Source of the DNA: Beroe forskalii
Taxonomy: Eukaryota > Ctenophora > Nuda > Beroida > Beroidae
DNA length: 64,000 bases
NCBI GenBank assembly: GCA_011033025.1
Contig: WFMF01000009.1
Span: 806,001 to 870,000, forward strand
Direction: 5' to 3'
Below, one piece after another: positions 1-11,222 of this stretch. The notes beneath the pieces were generated by a model, which worked only from the letters and a program-made list of their open reading frames with translations, ran no database searches and was not told the DNA's origin. Position 1 is the stretch's first letter, and each line of letters opens with the position of its first letter. The position numbers were made by a program, and so were the translations under genes.

Positions 1-2
1 CT

Positions 3-158
3 GAGAACAGTCTGCACTGCATCGGTAATGTCGGATTGACTTACGGCCAGGCTAAAAAGCTTGGGAAGAAGGCACTGGCTAAGAAAGCTGTTAAAAGCAC
101 GGCAGCGGAGGTTGTGAGACACAATGCACCATCAAACAGTGCTTCAAATGGACAATGA
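3..158 (+). CDS. C-terminal coding exon of a spartin-like protein (partial, cut by window start)
   Basis: The frame starting at base 3 is open for 51 codons and ends in TGA at 156-158; the other two forward frames close within 40 bases. The peptide begins ENSLHCIGNVGLTYGQ and continues as a Lys/Ala-rich amphipathic stretch (AKKLGKKALAKKAVKSTAAE), ending in a short polar tail. From memory of the family, the NVG-(L/V)-T-Y/A spacing followed by a lysine-rich A-K-K-x-x-K-x-T segment matches the end of the senescence domain of spartin (SPART/SPG20), which acts at lipid droplets and endosomes. Only about 50 residues are visible, so this rests on a short resemblance. A 3' UTR with a canonical poly(A) signal follows, which supports a real terminal exon. 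The upstream exon border lies outside the window. Confidence 0.55.
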   Translation, partial: ENSLHCIGNVGLTYGQAKKLGKKALAKKAVKSTAAEVVRHNAPSNSASNGQ

Positions 159-710
159 AGTGCATTAAGTGTAGACCAATAATTGTAAATATGTGGTTTT
201 TATTTATTGTATTTCAATTTCAATTTGGACTTATTTGGCTATATTTATCCACCAGGAAATTCATCAAATTTATTACTGCATGTGGGGTGACCGGCTAGTT
301 TGTAACTTTGAAGCAGTTCTTATCAAATTCTTATTAAAAAGGGGCTTTTATCTTTTTAATGCTAGAAAAGTAGCGACAGAATTGTTATCTAATTCCCATC
401 ATTTCATATTGAATTACAATTTCATTATAAAATTTTGTACATTACTTTTTATTGTTAATTATTAGATGCAGGTATTTTCAGTTAGTTTGATTGTTTTATT
501 CTTATAAAATTTTGTTAAAATTATCTAAATCTAGGGTTTTAGATGTGAAATATTGAATTAATGCTCTTACCTTAGATTGTAATTCTCTTCCATAATCCAT
601 TATCAATATTGGGATGTAAAATACTGTATGCAAATAGCATCCGTTGTTCTATGTTTTAATAATACAGCAAGTGTACAAGTAGAACAATAAATATCATTCA
701 ACATTCCTAA
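159..710 (+). other. 3' UTR of the spartin-like gene with poly(A) signal
   Basis: AT-rich sequence follows the stop codon without further coding signal. A canonical AATAAA lies at 686-691, so cleavage is expected near 705-715. The 90-residue open frame at 193-465 lies wholly inside this UTR and has the composition of random AT-rich sequence. Confidence 0.55.
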
Positions 711-1593
711 GTTCTGCGGAGTAAGTACTGTTTTGTCACTTTCGCGACATTGTCAGAGTACCTTCTTCACCTGACTCTGGGTTAAAGTGGGAAATGGGCA
801 GGTGGCCAGGTTTAAGTTGGTAGGTTTGTACGTCCCGATAATGGCTGATAAAAACCCCACAGAGCTAGGCAGGGATTGTGTGAAGGTGGGTGTCTGCGCT
901 AGACTCCACCGGCGCCGATGAAGGAACATTTGAGGCCACTCGATGGCTTCCCCCACACTGCGGTTACCTCCTGCCGACTTCTAGTGAAGAGTATGCGGAC
1001 CTTTGTGCGTGCAAGGTTAGCTCCAAACTTGCATGATATCTGTGTTAATTCTATGATCCGGGATTTCAGCTGAATTCAATACTTGTCGTTCTCTGTCGGG
1101 ATTGCTGTTATTTGGAACTGATATATGATTGAAACTGTAGCTATGACGTTCCGTTTTGGCTCATTATGTGAATAATACTCGTCCTTTAAATTAGCAATCT
1201 GTTTATTTCCGCTGGAATCGTTTTGCAAACTTATAATTTTAATCTTGTTCCGACTTCCGTGCACTTGTCATGTCAAATAAAATGTAAACTTGTTACATTA
1301 GCGCATGTTGTATAACCTTTAATATTATCTGGTTTTCTTCTTGCTCATATTTCATTTTTCTTATCTGCACGCCATTTTTACTGGGTTAAGATTTGATGAG
1401 TATTGGATTTCCACCCTGTAGTCCAGACTTGTAATTTGATTCTATGAAAGTATGAACCAGGATTGATTGTGGACCAATAAAATTGCTGATTCTCCCAGTA
1501 TTTAAATTCAAAATATTGGCCAGGATACGAATGTCGTATATACACATACACTCTTATACGAGGAGGCAGGATTCTTCCTGGTTAGAAATGTCT
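711..1593. other. Intergenic stretch, no gene recognised
   Basis: The part at 740-1030 is GC-richer than its surroundings and could be a degenerate SINE-like repeat, but I see no convincing A/B boxes or tail. A second AATAAA occurs at 1476-1481 and could be a distal poly(A) signal of the same gene. Small open frames on the minus strand show no recognisable domain. Confidence 0.4.
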
Positions 1594-1601
1594 GTTATGG
1601 T

Positions 1602-1788
1602 CATAGCTTCCGAACTGCCCTCTTTTTGAGAGGGCGCCCTCTCATGCCCTCTTTTTGCCCTCCTTTTTGGGTCTTGCCCTCCAAGCCCTCTTTTTTGCCC
1701 TCTTTTAGGCTCAATTTGCCCTCCTTTTTGACCTTTCTCAAAATAACCTAACATATATGGCCTAAAATGGGTCTTTCTGAGCGGCGAC

Positions 1789-1825
<37 letters not shown>

Positions 1826-2727
1826 CCATATATTTCGGGAATATACCTAACAAGCACTAGCTCTGATTGATTTTGGAAATCTACTTTTAGTAAATTTGCA
1901 CCTGGCGGACACTGAATTCTCCTAAAATACACCCTAAGTTCCTGAAATACGCTCTTGAATCTGAAAATACACCAAATAAGGACTATCTCGGATTGATCTA
2001 GTAAATATACTTTTACTAAATCCACCTAAAATACACCTTAAGTTCCTGAGATACACTCTTGACTCTGAAAATACACCTAATAAGGACTATCTCGGATTGA
2101 TTTTGTAAATATACTTTTACTAAATCCACCTAAAATACACTTTAATTTCCTGAAATATACCCAAGATTGTGAAAATACACCTAATAAGCACCATCTCGGA
2201 TTGATTTTGTAAATATACTTTTACTAAATCCACCTGAAATACACCTTAAGTTCCTGAGATACACTTTTGACTCTGAAAATACACCTAATAAGGACTATCT
2301 CGGACTGATTTGGTAAATATACTTTTACTAAATCCACCTAAAATACACTTTAAATTCCTGAAATATACCCAAGATTGTGAAAATACACCTAATAAGCACC
2401 ATCTCGGATTGATTTTGTAAATATACTTTTACTAAATCCACCTGAAATACACCTTAAGTTCCTGAGATACACTTTTGACTCTGAAAATACACCTAATAAG
2501 GACTATCTCGGACTGATTTTGTAAATATACTTTTACTAAATCCACCTAAAATACACCTTAAGTTGCTGAGATACACTCTTGACTCTGAAAATACACCTAA
2601 TAAGGACTATCTCGGATTGATTTTATAAATATACTTTTACTAAATCCACCTAAAATATACTTTAAATTCCTGAATTATACCCAAGATTGTGAAAATACAC
2701 CTAATAAGGCATTTTTGAGGCGTCGAC

Positions 2728-2760
<33 letters not shown>

Positions 2761-2865
2761 TCGACACTATTTTTGTGGGGTATTGCCCTCTTTTTGTGTT
2801 GATTTGCCCTCCCTTTTGGGCAAAAAACTGCCCTCCGAACGGATTTTCAACGGTCGGAAGCTATG
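1602..2865. mobile_element. hAT-like non-autonomous DNA transposon carrying a 104-bp satellite
   Basis: The element has 12-bp perfect terminal inverted repeats, CATAGCTTCCGA at 1602-1613 and its reverse complement at 2854-2865. It is flanked by an exact 8-bp duplication, GTTATGGT, at 1594-1601 and 2866-2873. An 8-bp TSD with TIRs starting CA is typical of the hAT superfamily. The subterminal parts repeat the motif GCCCTC followed by T-runs (1616-1735 and 2787-2836). There are two long A-runs, about 34 A at 1790-1823 and 30 A at 2729-2758; the second is bracketed by GTCGACC and GGTCGAC. No transposase is encoded, and the interior is a tandem array. Confidence 0.8.
1860..2705. repeat. 104-bp tandem satellite inside the hAT-like element
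   Basis: The anchor CTCGG recurs at 1987, 2091, 2195, 2299, 2403, 2507 and 2611, an exact 104-bp period over seven copies. A more diverged copy precedes them near 1861. Two subtypes are mixed, one with GACTATCTCGG and one with CACCATCTCGG, giving a partial dimeric pattern. Each unit repeats the word AATACAC. The absence of length drift points to recent amplification. Confidence 0.9.
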
Positions 2866-2873
2866 GTTATGGT

Positions 2874-3315
2874 CTTGAGTAGGATTGTTTGAAAGTCTTA
2901 GATACGAGCAAACATCAATGACAAAATGGAGTAAGCAATAAGCACTTTAGCATTTTGGATGTGCCTAGACAAAAATATGGAATTAGTCGACGGCCCTCCT
3001 TGGGCCAATGTAAAATCAATCGATTTTGAGTTATTTTTCGCCATGTGAAGAGAGGGTTTAACTACAATGAGTCACTCATTTCACATGTTACAAGTAATGA
3101 ACTAATTAACACAGGGGCATAAAGATAAATATTGAAAGGTAAGAAAGACTTGATAAAGAATTAGAATCAAGACACGAGGAGATGGCTGCTCTCTCCTGAA
3201 AACTTGAAAACTTGCCTTTGCACTGTGAAAAAGTGCAATATTTCATATAGCCGTCTATCGATGTGGCCAAATAATCTAAAAGTAATTATAACTTATTGAG
3301 TATACAAATTATCAC
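2874..3315. other. Spacer between two TIR elements, nothing recognised
   Basis: AT-rich sequence of about 440 bp without an open frame of note, repeat or structural RNA signal. Confidence 0.4.
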
Positions 3316-3318
3316 TTA

Positions 3319-5793
3319 CACCCTTGTTCCATATGCATATTTTTAGTCGAATTTTTACTCGAATATCCGCGAGAGGAAATTCGAGTAAAAATTCGAGTCG
3401 AATTTCTGGGATATTCGGGCAAATATCCGCGCTAAATATCTGTCAACGTGTTTACAGATTTTCTCTGCTGTACTCGAATATTTGCGGTAATTGATACCTT
3501 GATTAGATCAGGCACCAATGCTAATTAGTCGGATATTTGGGTGAGATATTTGCTCTTGGTTCCATATGCATATTTTCTGTGAGATTTTCTCATGACGAAC
3601 TTAATGAGATAATTAATATACCTACACACAACCTATTAGTATTACACGGCTGTGTTCTGCGTACAGTGTGTACCTACACACTCTTTGAATTAGAAACACA
3701 CACGGACTTGCGTCGTTCGAAGAAGTGGATATTGGATAAATTTCTGCTTCTCTCTCAAAATTCATATAAATACTGACAATTGTACTCCAGTACTCAATAC
3801 TTCAATAGTACCCTCTCAATAATTTACGATGACAAAACTAATTGTAAAACTTAAGTTTAAATGATACGACTGGAACAGTTGGTATCGCTATTAAAAGCTA
3901 TCAGCTATCTTAACTTAAATCAAATCTTGTATAATGAATTAATCAAATCATGAGATTATCGTAGTGTGTCATCTCATGACCAAGACTTGAGCATACATTA
4001 TGAAAGTATGAAAGTATAGAACGGGGGAGCCCTGATAGTACAGAGGAGCCCAGATTGTACCGGGGAGCCCAAGTCGGTACGGGGGAGCCCGAGTTGGTAC
4101 GGGGGAGCCCAAGTTGGGATGGGGGAGCCCTGATAGTACGGGGAGACCAGATAGTACGGGGGAGACCAGATAGTATGGGGGAGACCAGAATACCAGATAG
4201 TACGGGGGAGACCAGATAGTATGGGGGAGACCAGATAGTATGGGGAGACCAGATAGTACGAGGGAGCCCAGATAGTATGGGGGAGACCAGATAGTACGGG
4301 GGACCCCAGATAGTATGGGGGAGACCAGTTAGTACGGGGGAGCTCAGATAGTATGGGGGAGACCAGATAGTACGGGGGAGACCAGATAGTACATTAGTAC
4401 GGGGGAGCCCAGATAGTACGGGGAGCCCAGATAGTACAGGGGGATGACCAGATAGTGCACCCAGGAGCCCAAATAGTACCCAAAAAAGTACCGGGAAACC
4501 AGATAGTATGGGGGAACCCAGATAGTACGGGGGAGACCAGATAGTACGGGGGAGACCAGATAGTACGGGGGAGACCAGATTGTATGGGGGAGACCAGATA
4601 GTATGGGGGACCCAGATAGTACGGGGGAGCCCAAGTTGGCATGGGGGAGCTCACGGCAGTACGGGGGAGCCCAGATAGTACGGGGGAGCCTAGATAGTAC
4701 GCGGGAGCCCAAGTTTGTACGGGGGAGCCCAAGTTAGTACGGGGGAGCCCAAGTTAGTACAGGGAAGCCCAGATAGTACGGGGGAACCCTGATACTCTGA
4801 TAGTACGGAGGAGCCCAATTTGGTACTGGGGAGCCCAAGTTAGTTCGGGGGAGCCCAAGTTGGTTCGGGGGAGCCCAAGTTGGTATGGGGGAGCTCTGAT
4901 AGTACGGGGGAGCCCAGATAGTATGGGGGAGCCCTGATACTACGGGGGAGCCCAAGTTGACATGGGGAGCACAAAAATGGGGGGAGCCCACGTTAGTACG
5001 GGGGAGTCCAGATAGTACGGGGGAGCCCATATAGTACGGGGGAGACCAGATAGTACGGGGAGCCCAAATAGTACCGGGAAACCAGATAGTATGGGGAACC
5101 CAGATAGTACGGGGAGACCAGATAGTACGGGGAGCCCAGATAGTACGGGGGAGACCAGATTGTATGGGGAACCCAGATAGTACGGGGGAGCCCAGATAGA
5201 CGGTTTGTCCCGGTCATGTTTAAGTTTATGGCATCGTTCATTACATCGGCCAATTCATTAACAAAACAGTCTAATTGAGTGACAATTGAGCTAAGGAATA
5301 TCTGATTAGATTGAAATTATAGCTATAAATGCTATCAAAACACGTTGGTATCAATTTGTAATGTTCGCGATACAAAATAAGGAATGCTGGTACTCCTTCT
5401 AGCCTATATAGCTATATATCATCACAAGGACCCCAAGAAAAATAATAATTTCAATCGCATTCATTCCCTTTTCGCACTGATCTTTCCAGTTTCGGATCAG
5501 AAGTTTAACGCCATCAACCATATTGCGTGTATGATGCAAGTGTGTACATATAAGTCATTATACTATTACTCTATTACACTATTACAATACACTGAGGTGA
5601 TTATGATGTGCTCGCCCATAGATATCATTCTGCAGCCGTGTCGTCTTTCAATATTAAATTACGATTCACCCTGCGTGCCAAAAGTTCGACTGGAAAATAT
5701 GCATATGGAGCCCAGAGCGTCTCTGGGATTTTTTCAAGGTCAAATATTCGACTCGAATATTCTAGTCGAATATATCAATATGGAACAAGGGTG
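3319..5793. mobile_element. TIR DNA transposon with 3-bp TSD (CACTA- or Harbinger-like), carrying a minisatellite
   Basis: Perfect 16-bp inverted termini, CACCCTTGTTCCATAT at 3319-3334 and its complement at 5778-5793, continue imperfectly for about 20 more bases. The flanks are TTA at 3316-3318 and TTA at 5794-5796. A CAC start with a 3-bp TSD fits the CACTA (CMC/EnSpm) group, but a TTA duplication also fits PIF/Harbinger. Subterminal regions are rich in CGAATAT/ATATTCG words in both orientations (3350-3540 and 5745-5775), as expected for transposase-binding repeats. No transposase frame is present. About half of the element is the array at 4020-5203. Confidence 0.72.
4020..5203. repeat. 18-20-bp minisatellite (about 60 units)
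   Basis: The unit is AGCCCAGATAGTACGGGGG (19 bp) with variants in which AGCCC becomes AGACC or AAGTTGG replaces AGATAG. It runs without a break for nearly 1.2 kb. The minus strand of the array is open in several overlapping frames that encode endless SPVLSGLPRTIW-like peptides; these come from the repeat and are not genes. The G-rich strand has runs of four to five G. Confidence 0.9.
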
Positions 5794-5796
5794 TTA

Positions 5797-8258
5797 GTTT
5801 TCTAGTTTATCAGTTGCTTCAGTGGGGTTGTACTAGCGTGTTCTAGTGTTTTGTTCCTATACCTCTCGAATACACGAAGTCTTTATTGTACTCCTCATCA
5901 TACAATTAGGTGCATATTTTATGATCACACTACACAGTGTCGTTAGTGTGACGTAAGTCAAGTCTCAAACGGAAATGAAAAGCTGAGCAAGGACTGCTTG
6001 GCTGCCCAATGAATACTTCCCTGCCTTGAGTAATGGTTCGTCTAGTATGATGACGTTATCATTTCACCATAATACGGATGAAGTTGGAGACCCTAGAGTA
6101 ATTGCTGTTTTGTTTTCACACAACAGTAATTGTTATCACTGGTTAAGTGGTAATTACTAGGATGATTTCCCCATTTCGCGCCAATAACTCGAATACAAAA
6201 AGTCGTCTTTGCACGCCCTTCTGACCTTGGTATTTAACGGATTGCATCTTCGTTTCCTCGCCTCATTGGATAATATCCAATAATGGATATGAATATAGTG
6301 CAAAGCATAATTCCAAGCTAAATGAAAAGAAGAGTAATATCGTTGATCACCTAGTAATTACCTTAATTTGGGCGCGGTTTGCTGCTGCATTGTGCACATT
6401 ATTGCCCGGTAATTACTTGTGCATTGTGCACATTGTGGAATGTGCTTTTCTCATATCTCCCAGCGTTTTTCTCACAATCGTCGCATGAGTAGATGAGTAG
6501 ATCGCAGAGCAGGGCTTTCTGAATTCATTTCCCAGCACTTTTGTTTTTCTCCTCGTAACATTCCTGCCAGATTCTTTCTGCCGTATCAAGTTCGCTGTAC
6601 TGTGAGTCCAGAGACCTGCCATTGCTCAGATTTCCTTACTCTCTGTGTCACTGTTAGTATGTTATCCCGGTGCATTTTGCACGGTTTTGGCAGTTTACTG
6701 CATTGTTCTGACACATATAAGGCCTTTTCTCCAGTTCCGGTCTTATTCTCTGATGTCAGATGTATTTTGTACTCGTTTAGCTGTGCAATTCTGTCTCAAA
6801 ATGTAACTAAATCTGACAAGATTACCTACTTGGTATGTCCTGTTTGGTGCTTTTGTCAGATGCAGTTACATTTTGTTACAGATTAGCCGGGATTAGCCGG
6901 GATTAGCGCACGTTACTCTTTCGTTAGCAGTGCAGTAGGTATGTAAACTGTTTGATATTTCTCAAGTCCTAATGCTTCATTTTCTCATAACTTGGAACTT
7001 TTTGAAAATTTCACAAATTTACCTATTACTTTTTCGTCAAACATTAATTATGTGCTTTTATGGTTAATAAGTTAATAAGTTAATGTTACCAGTGTAAGTG
7101 TAGTGTTGGGGTTGATTGCTTAATTGGTTAGGGGAGAGGATTGAGCTTTATTGGATTAAACCATTGCAAAGACCTTGCAATAAGCACACCTTATACAACA
7201 CAGAGTGTTGGTGGAGGGAGATAATTGAGTCAACATCGAGTTGATTCCATTATTCCTGGAGATTATCTTACCGTTTTACTACACAAATACAGCGGGAAAT
7301 GTTTGTTTAATGCCTAATTGTTTGTTTAATGATAATGTAATGTAGTAATTAGTAAGAGAATTCGTAGTTCTATGCTTCGTTTTGTTTCTTCTCCATACTT
7401 TCTACTTTTGCAACTTTTTCGTGCGGGATTGGGTTTTGCTCTTCCGATCTCTTCATTTGAATGTTACGATCATTGCACATTGCACAATGTGATAGTAGAT
7501 TGTGCATTATTAAATATCAAACATTCGATTATTACATATATCAAACATTCGATTACTGCAGATGTCACAGCATCTGTAAACGTTATTATGCCAACTAAGG
7601 TTGCCCTGTTAACAATGGTTGGTAACAAATAGTTCAATAATTCAGCATATTATGTAACAAATTAATTGATGAAATTCAGCTATTTTAAACGCGTCGTGTA
7701 GGCAAGTTTAAATAGTTGAGCTATGACCTTGTAACTTTGTAAGTTGGCATATAAAATGTTCTACATTTAATATACCTGCATAGTCTTCTTTAAAGATGTA
7801 ATGACTTAATGACATGTTTGTTCAATGTTTCTACCTGACTTTCCTTTTCCTAATTACCTACATCTTTACTACATCTTACGTCATTGTACTTGTTACTTAC
7901 TTCCGGAAGTGATGCATGCCATATTTCACGAATGTTTCTTTATTTGTGTGCATGTTGTCTCTTCTTCCGAGAGGTTTTCTCATTCATACCTGCATCAAAT
8001 GTTCGAATGAATGGGGTGATATGGATTTTTTGAAAAAGAAAGCTCCGTTTGACTGATAAAATACTTATTTCATTTCTTTTCTGCCTTTGCTACTTGATTA
8101 AATTGTGAAATTTATTAATATGATTAAACGTAATATTATTATTCGATATCGAGGGTTGCTCTTTGCACCGGTTGCACAGTACCCCCTACCCCGTCTTGTT
8201 GATTTGATCTTAAATATTGCTCGTTATTAAGTAAAGCCTGTTTCAAACACGTTATATC
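5797..8258. other. AT-rich intergenic region, no gene supported
   Basis: About 2.4 kb without a recognisable coding exon. Minor local features are a repeated GTGCATTGTGCACATT-like word at about 6390 and 6418, a triplet of GGGATTAGCC near 6892-6915, and frequent ATTGCACA words at 7460-7510. Open frames up to 94 residues (for example 6602-6886) show no domain. Confidence 0.45.
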
Positions 8259-8273
8259 CTAAAACAGGATATC

Positions 8274-8402
8274 GTGTTTTATCTTACCAGGACCTAAAAC
8301 CAGCTGGTATACCTTGTTTTATCTTACCAGTACCTAGAACCAGCTGGTGTACCTTATTTTATCTTACCAGGACCTAAAACCAGCTGGTTTACCTTGTTTT
8401 AT
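8274..8402. repeat. 40-bp tandem repeat, three copies
   Basis: The anchor ATCTTACCAG occurs at 8281, 8321 and 8361, an exact 40-bp period. Each unit contains the palindrome-like word ACCAGCTGGT. Differences between units are single bases. Confidence 0.85.
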
Positions 8403-10750
8403 GAGTGATTTCACAGGCCCATGGTCCGTGTTTCCTGTCAGATGATGTCTTGCACTCAGGTACATTCTTTACAAGTTTACAGTTTTACTGAGAGGAATAG
8501 GGGAGATCAGTCACTCATTGAACATTAAAAAAACTAGACCAATTGGGCAAAATCCCTCCTTACGGATCCATCCCAATGTAAACATGTAACAAACTTACAA
8601 CCCCGTAACTGATACTTAATTAGAATTTTACTAGCTTGGCATTTCAACCGGCCCTAATGCCTTTGAAATTTCACCACCAAGTTCCAAAATATAAAAGTTA
8701 CTCTGTAGCAACTTTCTTCAGAGGTGGCAAGGGCTGACCTCTCCTGTTCCTGTTGTGTTTGTGTTTGCTGAACTCCACTCAAAGCAATGATTACGCCCTA
8801 TTTGAAGGTTCTTGCTTGAGGCTCAAATGGGAGTAATTTAGTTTCTAAAATTAACAGCGAGAGATCTTCAATCCTGAGCTTATATAAGTATATAATGCTC
8901 TCATCATCATTTCTTTTATGATGTTTTCTATTATCATCTTGTATCAAAAGAGACCATGAATATTGGAAAAGTGTACACTTTTCTGCACTTAATAATTGCA
9001 CTGTTTTTGCCTCTTTCTCTTGTGTGTGGTTTGCATTAAAATATCAGCTGATAATCTTTCGATAACATAACATGTTTGATTGTTCCGTGAATTGATTGTT
9101 TCGTGAATTGTTAGTGGAATACAATACACAAAACATATTAAGTGCAGCGCACATTATTTGAGTGTTTCAGTGTTTTGCACAGTTTTCTGACCTTGAGATT
9201 TGATAACAAGGTCCTATTAAGTGTGCTGGACAACTTCCAACTGCCCCCTCCCCATTATTGAAGCATTTAGTCTGAATTTAACTGCATAGTCTTCTACAGC
9301 ATTATTCCTGTTAGCACATTGCCAAACAATAACATCAACTACCAGATTCACAGAAATCATCCGATGAGCCAATATAGCATGGAGTAGTCCGAGCTGCAAG
9401 CAACTCTCATTACTTGCTTGTGAAGCTCACTCAGTGTTAAATGTACATGTAATTGGTTCTCTGTGTACTCTGATGATTTATTCTTGGTGGATTCAAGTGA
9501 AATCTGGTGTTTGTCTTCTAGAATCATTTTATTTTAGTGTTTGGTTCTCTCTGTTGATCATTTTCTCTGATTGTTCCGATTGTTCTAGATTAGATACTGT
9601 AGATCTTGGAACCATGTCGGCCGATTATTAGATGATTCTGGAAAGGTCCTCAGGTACAATAAAATGACCTTGAGTTGGAGACCATTAAGGAAACAACCGG
9701 AACAATAAGTAGGATGAGTATTCGCTGGTTACATAGAACAGATGCCTATTATACACCATGTACATTGTACACTATGCAATAGTTAGATTGCTAGATGCCT
9801 AGTATACACCATGTACATTGTACACTATGAAATAGTTAGATTGTACTATAATGTACTCATTAACTTATTACTTATATAGGTAATAGCCATACCATGAAGC
9901 TGTATTTTCATTGTATGTCAATACCTACTTCATAACCTGCCGTCATCTCGATTCATTAGACAGTTGAAATAACGGAGAAAGACCATAGGCTGCTCAAAAC
10001 TGACAGTCAGATTAATATGATCACTGACGCATGATTCAAAATACACTCGGTCACTGTCAAAACTCGGTCACTGTCAAAAACTGTTAAAATAGAATAGAAT
10101 GGACTAATTTCATATTAGAAACCATTAAAAAGTAATTAAACCCATGATTAAAATTACTTTAATGGTTGGCCAGTTGATCAAGAAATAAGTTTATAAGTTT
10201 GATGTATAATGAGAACCTAGTAATGTGTGTGTACTTGATGATTCAATGTGGTTTTGTTTGAGTGAACTGTGTTATTATTTCATGTTATTATGTAATATGC
10301 TATTTTATGATATGTAATACACTTTTACACTTACTATACATTTACTTTGGTTGCCACATATGCAGCAAAATATGGTCAAGTATCAAAAATATTTGTATTA
10401 CTGTTTTTGCTTGATGTTGAATCACAATGATTGTTTATCTGATTGGTGATTTGATGTTTTTTAATATGAAGATAAATTTCTGAGAGGACCTGATGTTCAA
10501 TCACTGAATATGACAAAGTGAAAATCTTCTAATTCAATGTGGTACACTTGATTGATTAGACAGTATTAAAATATTACTTTAATTGGTGCTTAAAACTCAT
10601 GTGTATGCTTGAAAGTTGAACTGGGAATTCTAAGAAGTATGTTTTATCGCTGACTCAATCACTTCCCTGCCTCAGAAAATCGTACATATTAATTACTGAT
10701 TGTTGCATAGCTAACTGCTTTAAGGCTTCGTTACTTTCGTTACTTTCGCC
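8403..10750. other. AT-rich intergenic region, no gene supported
   Basis: About 2.3 kb with only short open frames and no recognisable domain. It contains the 53-bp tandem duplication at 9741-9846. The last part leads into the minisatellite before the exon at 11096, so it may hold the promoter of that gene, but I see no specific element. Confidence 0.4.
9741..9846. repeat. 53-bp tandem duplication
   Basis: Two adjacent near-identical copies begin GATGCCTA at 9741 and 9794 and run through TACACCATGTACATTGTACA. Only a few bases differ between them. Confidence 0.8.
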
Positions 10751-11095
10751 TCTTAGGAGTTCCATTCCTTTCTTAGGATTTCCATTCCTTTCTTAGGAGT
10801 TCCATTCCTTTCTTAGGAGTTCCATTCCTTTCTTAGGAGTTCCATTCCTTTCTTAGGAGTTCCATTCCTTTCTTAGGAGTTCCATTCCTTTCTTAGGAGT
10901 TCCATTCCTTTCTTAGGATTTCCATTCCTTTCTTAGGATTTCCATTCCTTTCTTAGGAGTTCCATCCTTTCTTAGGATTTCCATTCCTTTCTTAGGAGTT
11001 CCATCCCTTTCTTAGGAGTTCCATTCCTTCTTAGGAGTTCCATTCCTTTCTTAGGATTTCCATTCTTTTCTTAGGATTTCCATCCCTCTCTTAGG
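10751..11095 (+). repeat. 20-bp pyrimidine-rich minisatellite directly upstream of a coding exon
   Basis: About 17 copies of TTAGGAGTTCCATTCCTTTC in register, with GAGTT/GATTT variants and a few 1-bp losses near the 3' end. Every unit ends in a pyrimidine tract followed by CTTAG|G, the shape of a 3' splice acceptor. The last unit abuts the ATG at 11096. An in-frame TAG at 11072-11074 means the coding frame does not extend back through the array. Confidence 0.9.
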
Positions 11096-11222
11096 ATGCA
11101 GGAGCTGGATATTGACGAGAGTTTGCTGGTCCCCGTTGCAGTTACCACCAGCGCACTCACTCTGTCCTACCTGATGTACAGACACATGACCACCGCCCCC
11201 TCAATCAGACCCCTCCCACCAG
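11096..11222 (+). CDS. Putative first coding exon: membrane anchor plus proline-rich hinge (cytochrome P450-like?)
   Basis: An ATG opens a 42-codon frame, and the sequence at 11223 is GTAAGT, a consensus splice donor, so the exon ends after the first base of codon 43. The peptide starts MQELDIDESLL and then has an uncharged segment (about residues 10-27, LLVPVAVTTSALTLSYLM) that could span a membrane. A basic turn (YRH) follows, and the exon ends IRPLPPG. An N-terminal anchor followed by LPPGP is the usual start of microsomal cytochrome P450s, but other signal-anchored enzymes could look similar and no catalytic region is visible. Composition is far more GC-rich and codon-like than the flanks. 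I could not find the next exon in the degraded intron that follows. Confidence 0.5.

Noticed and set aside
1860-2705. Regular 104-bp spacing considered as a CRISPR-like array
   Set aside because: The whole unit is repeated without unique spacers, and the genome is eukaryotic.
4344-5253. Overlapping minus-strand open frames of 86-122 codons rich in SP, LSGLP and TIW
   Set aside because: They translate the 19-bp minisatellite in different frames, and unit indels change frame freely, so they are not proteins.
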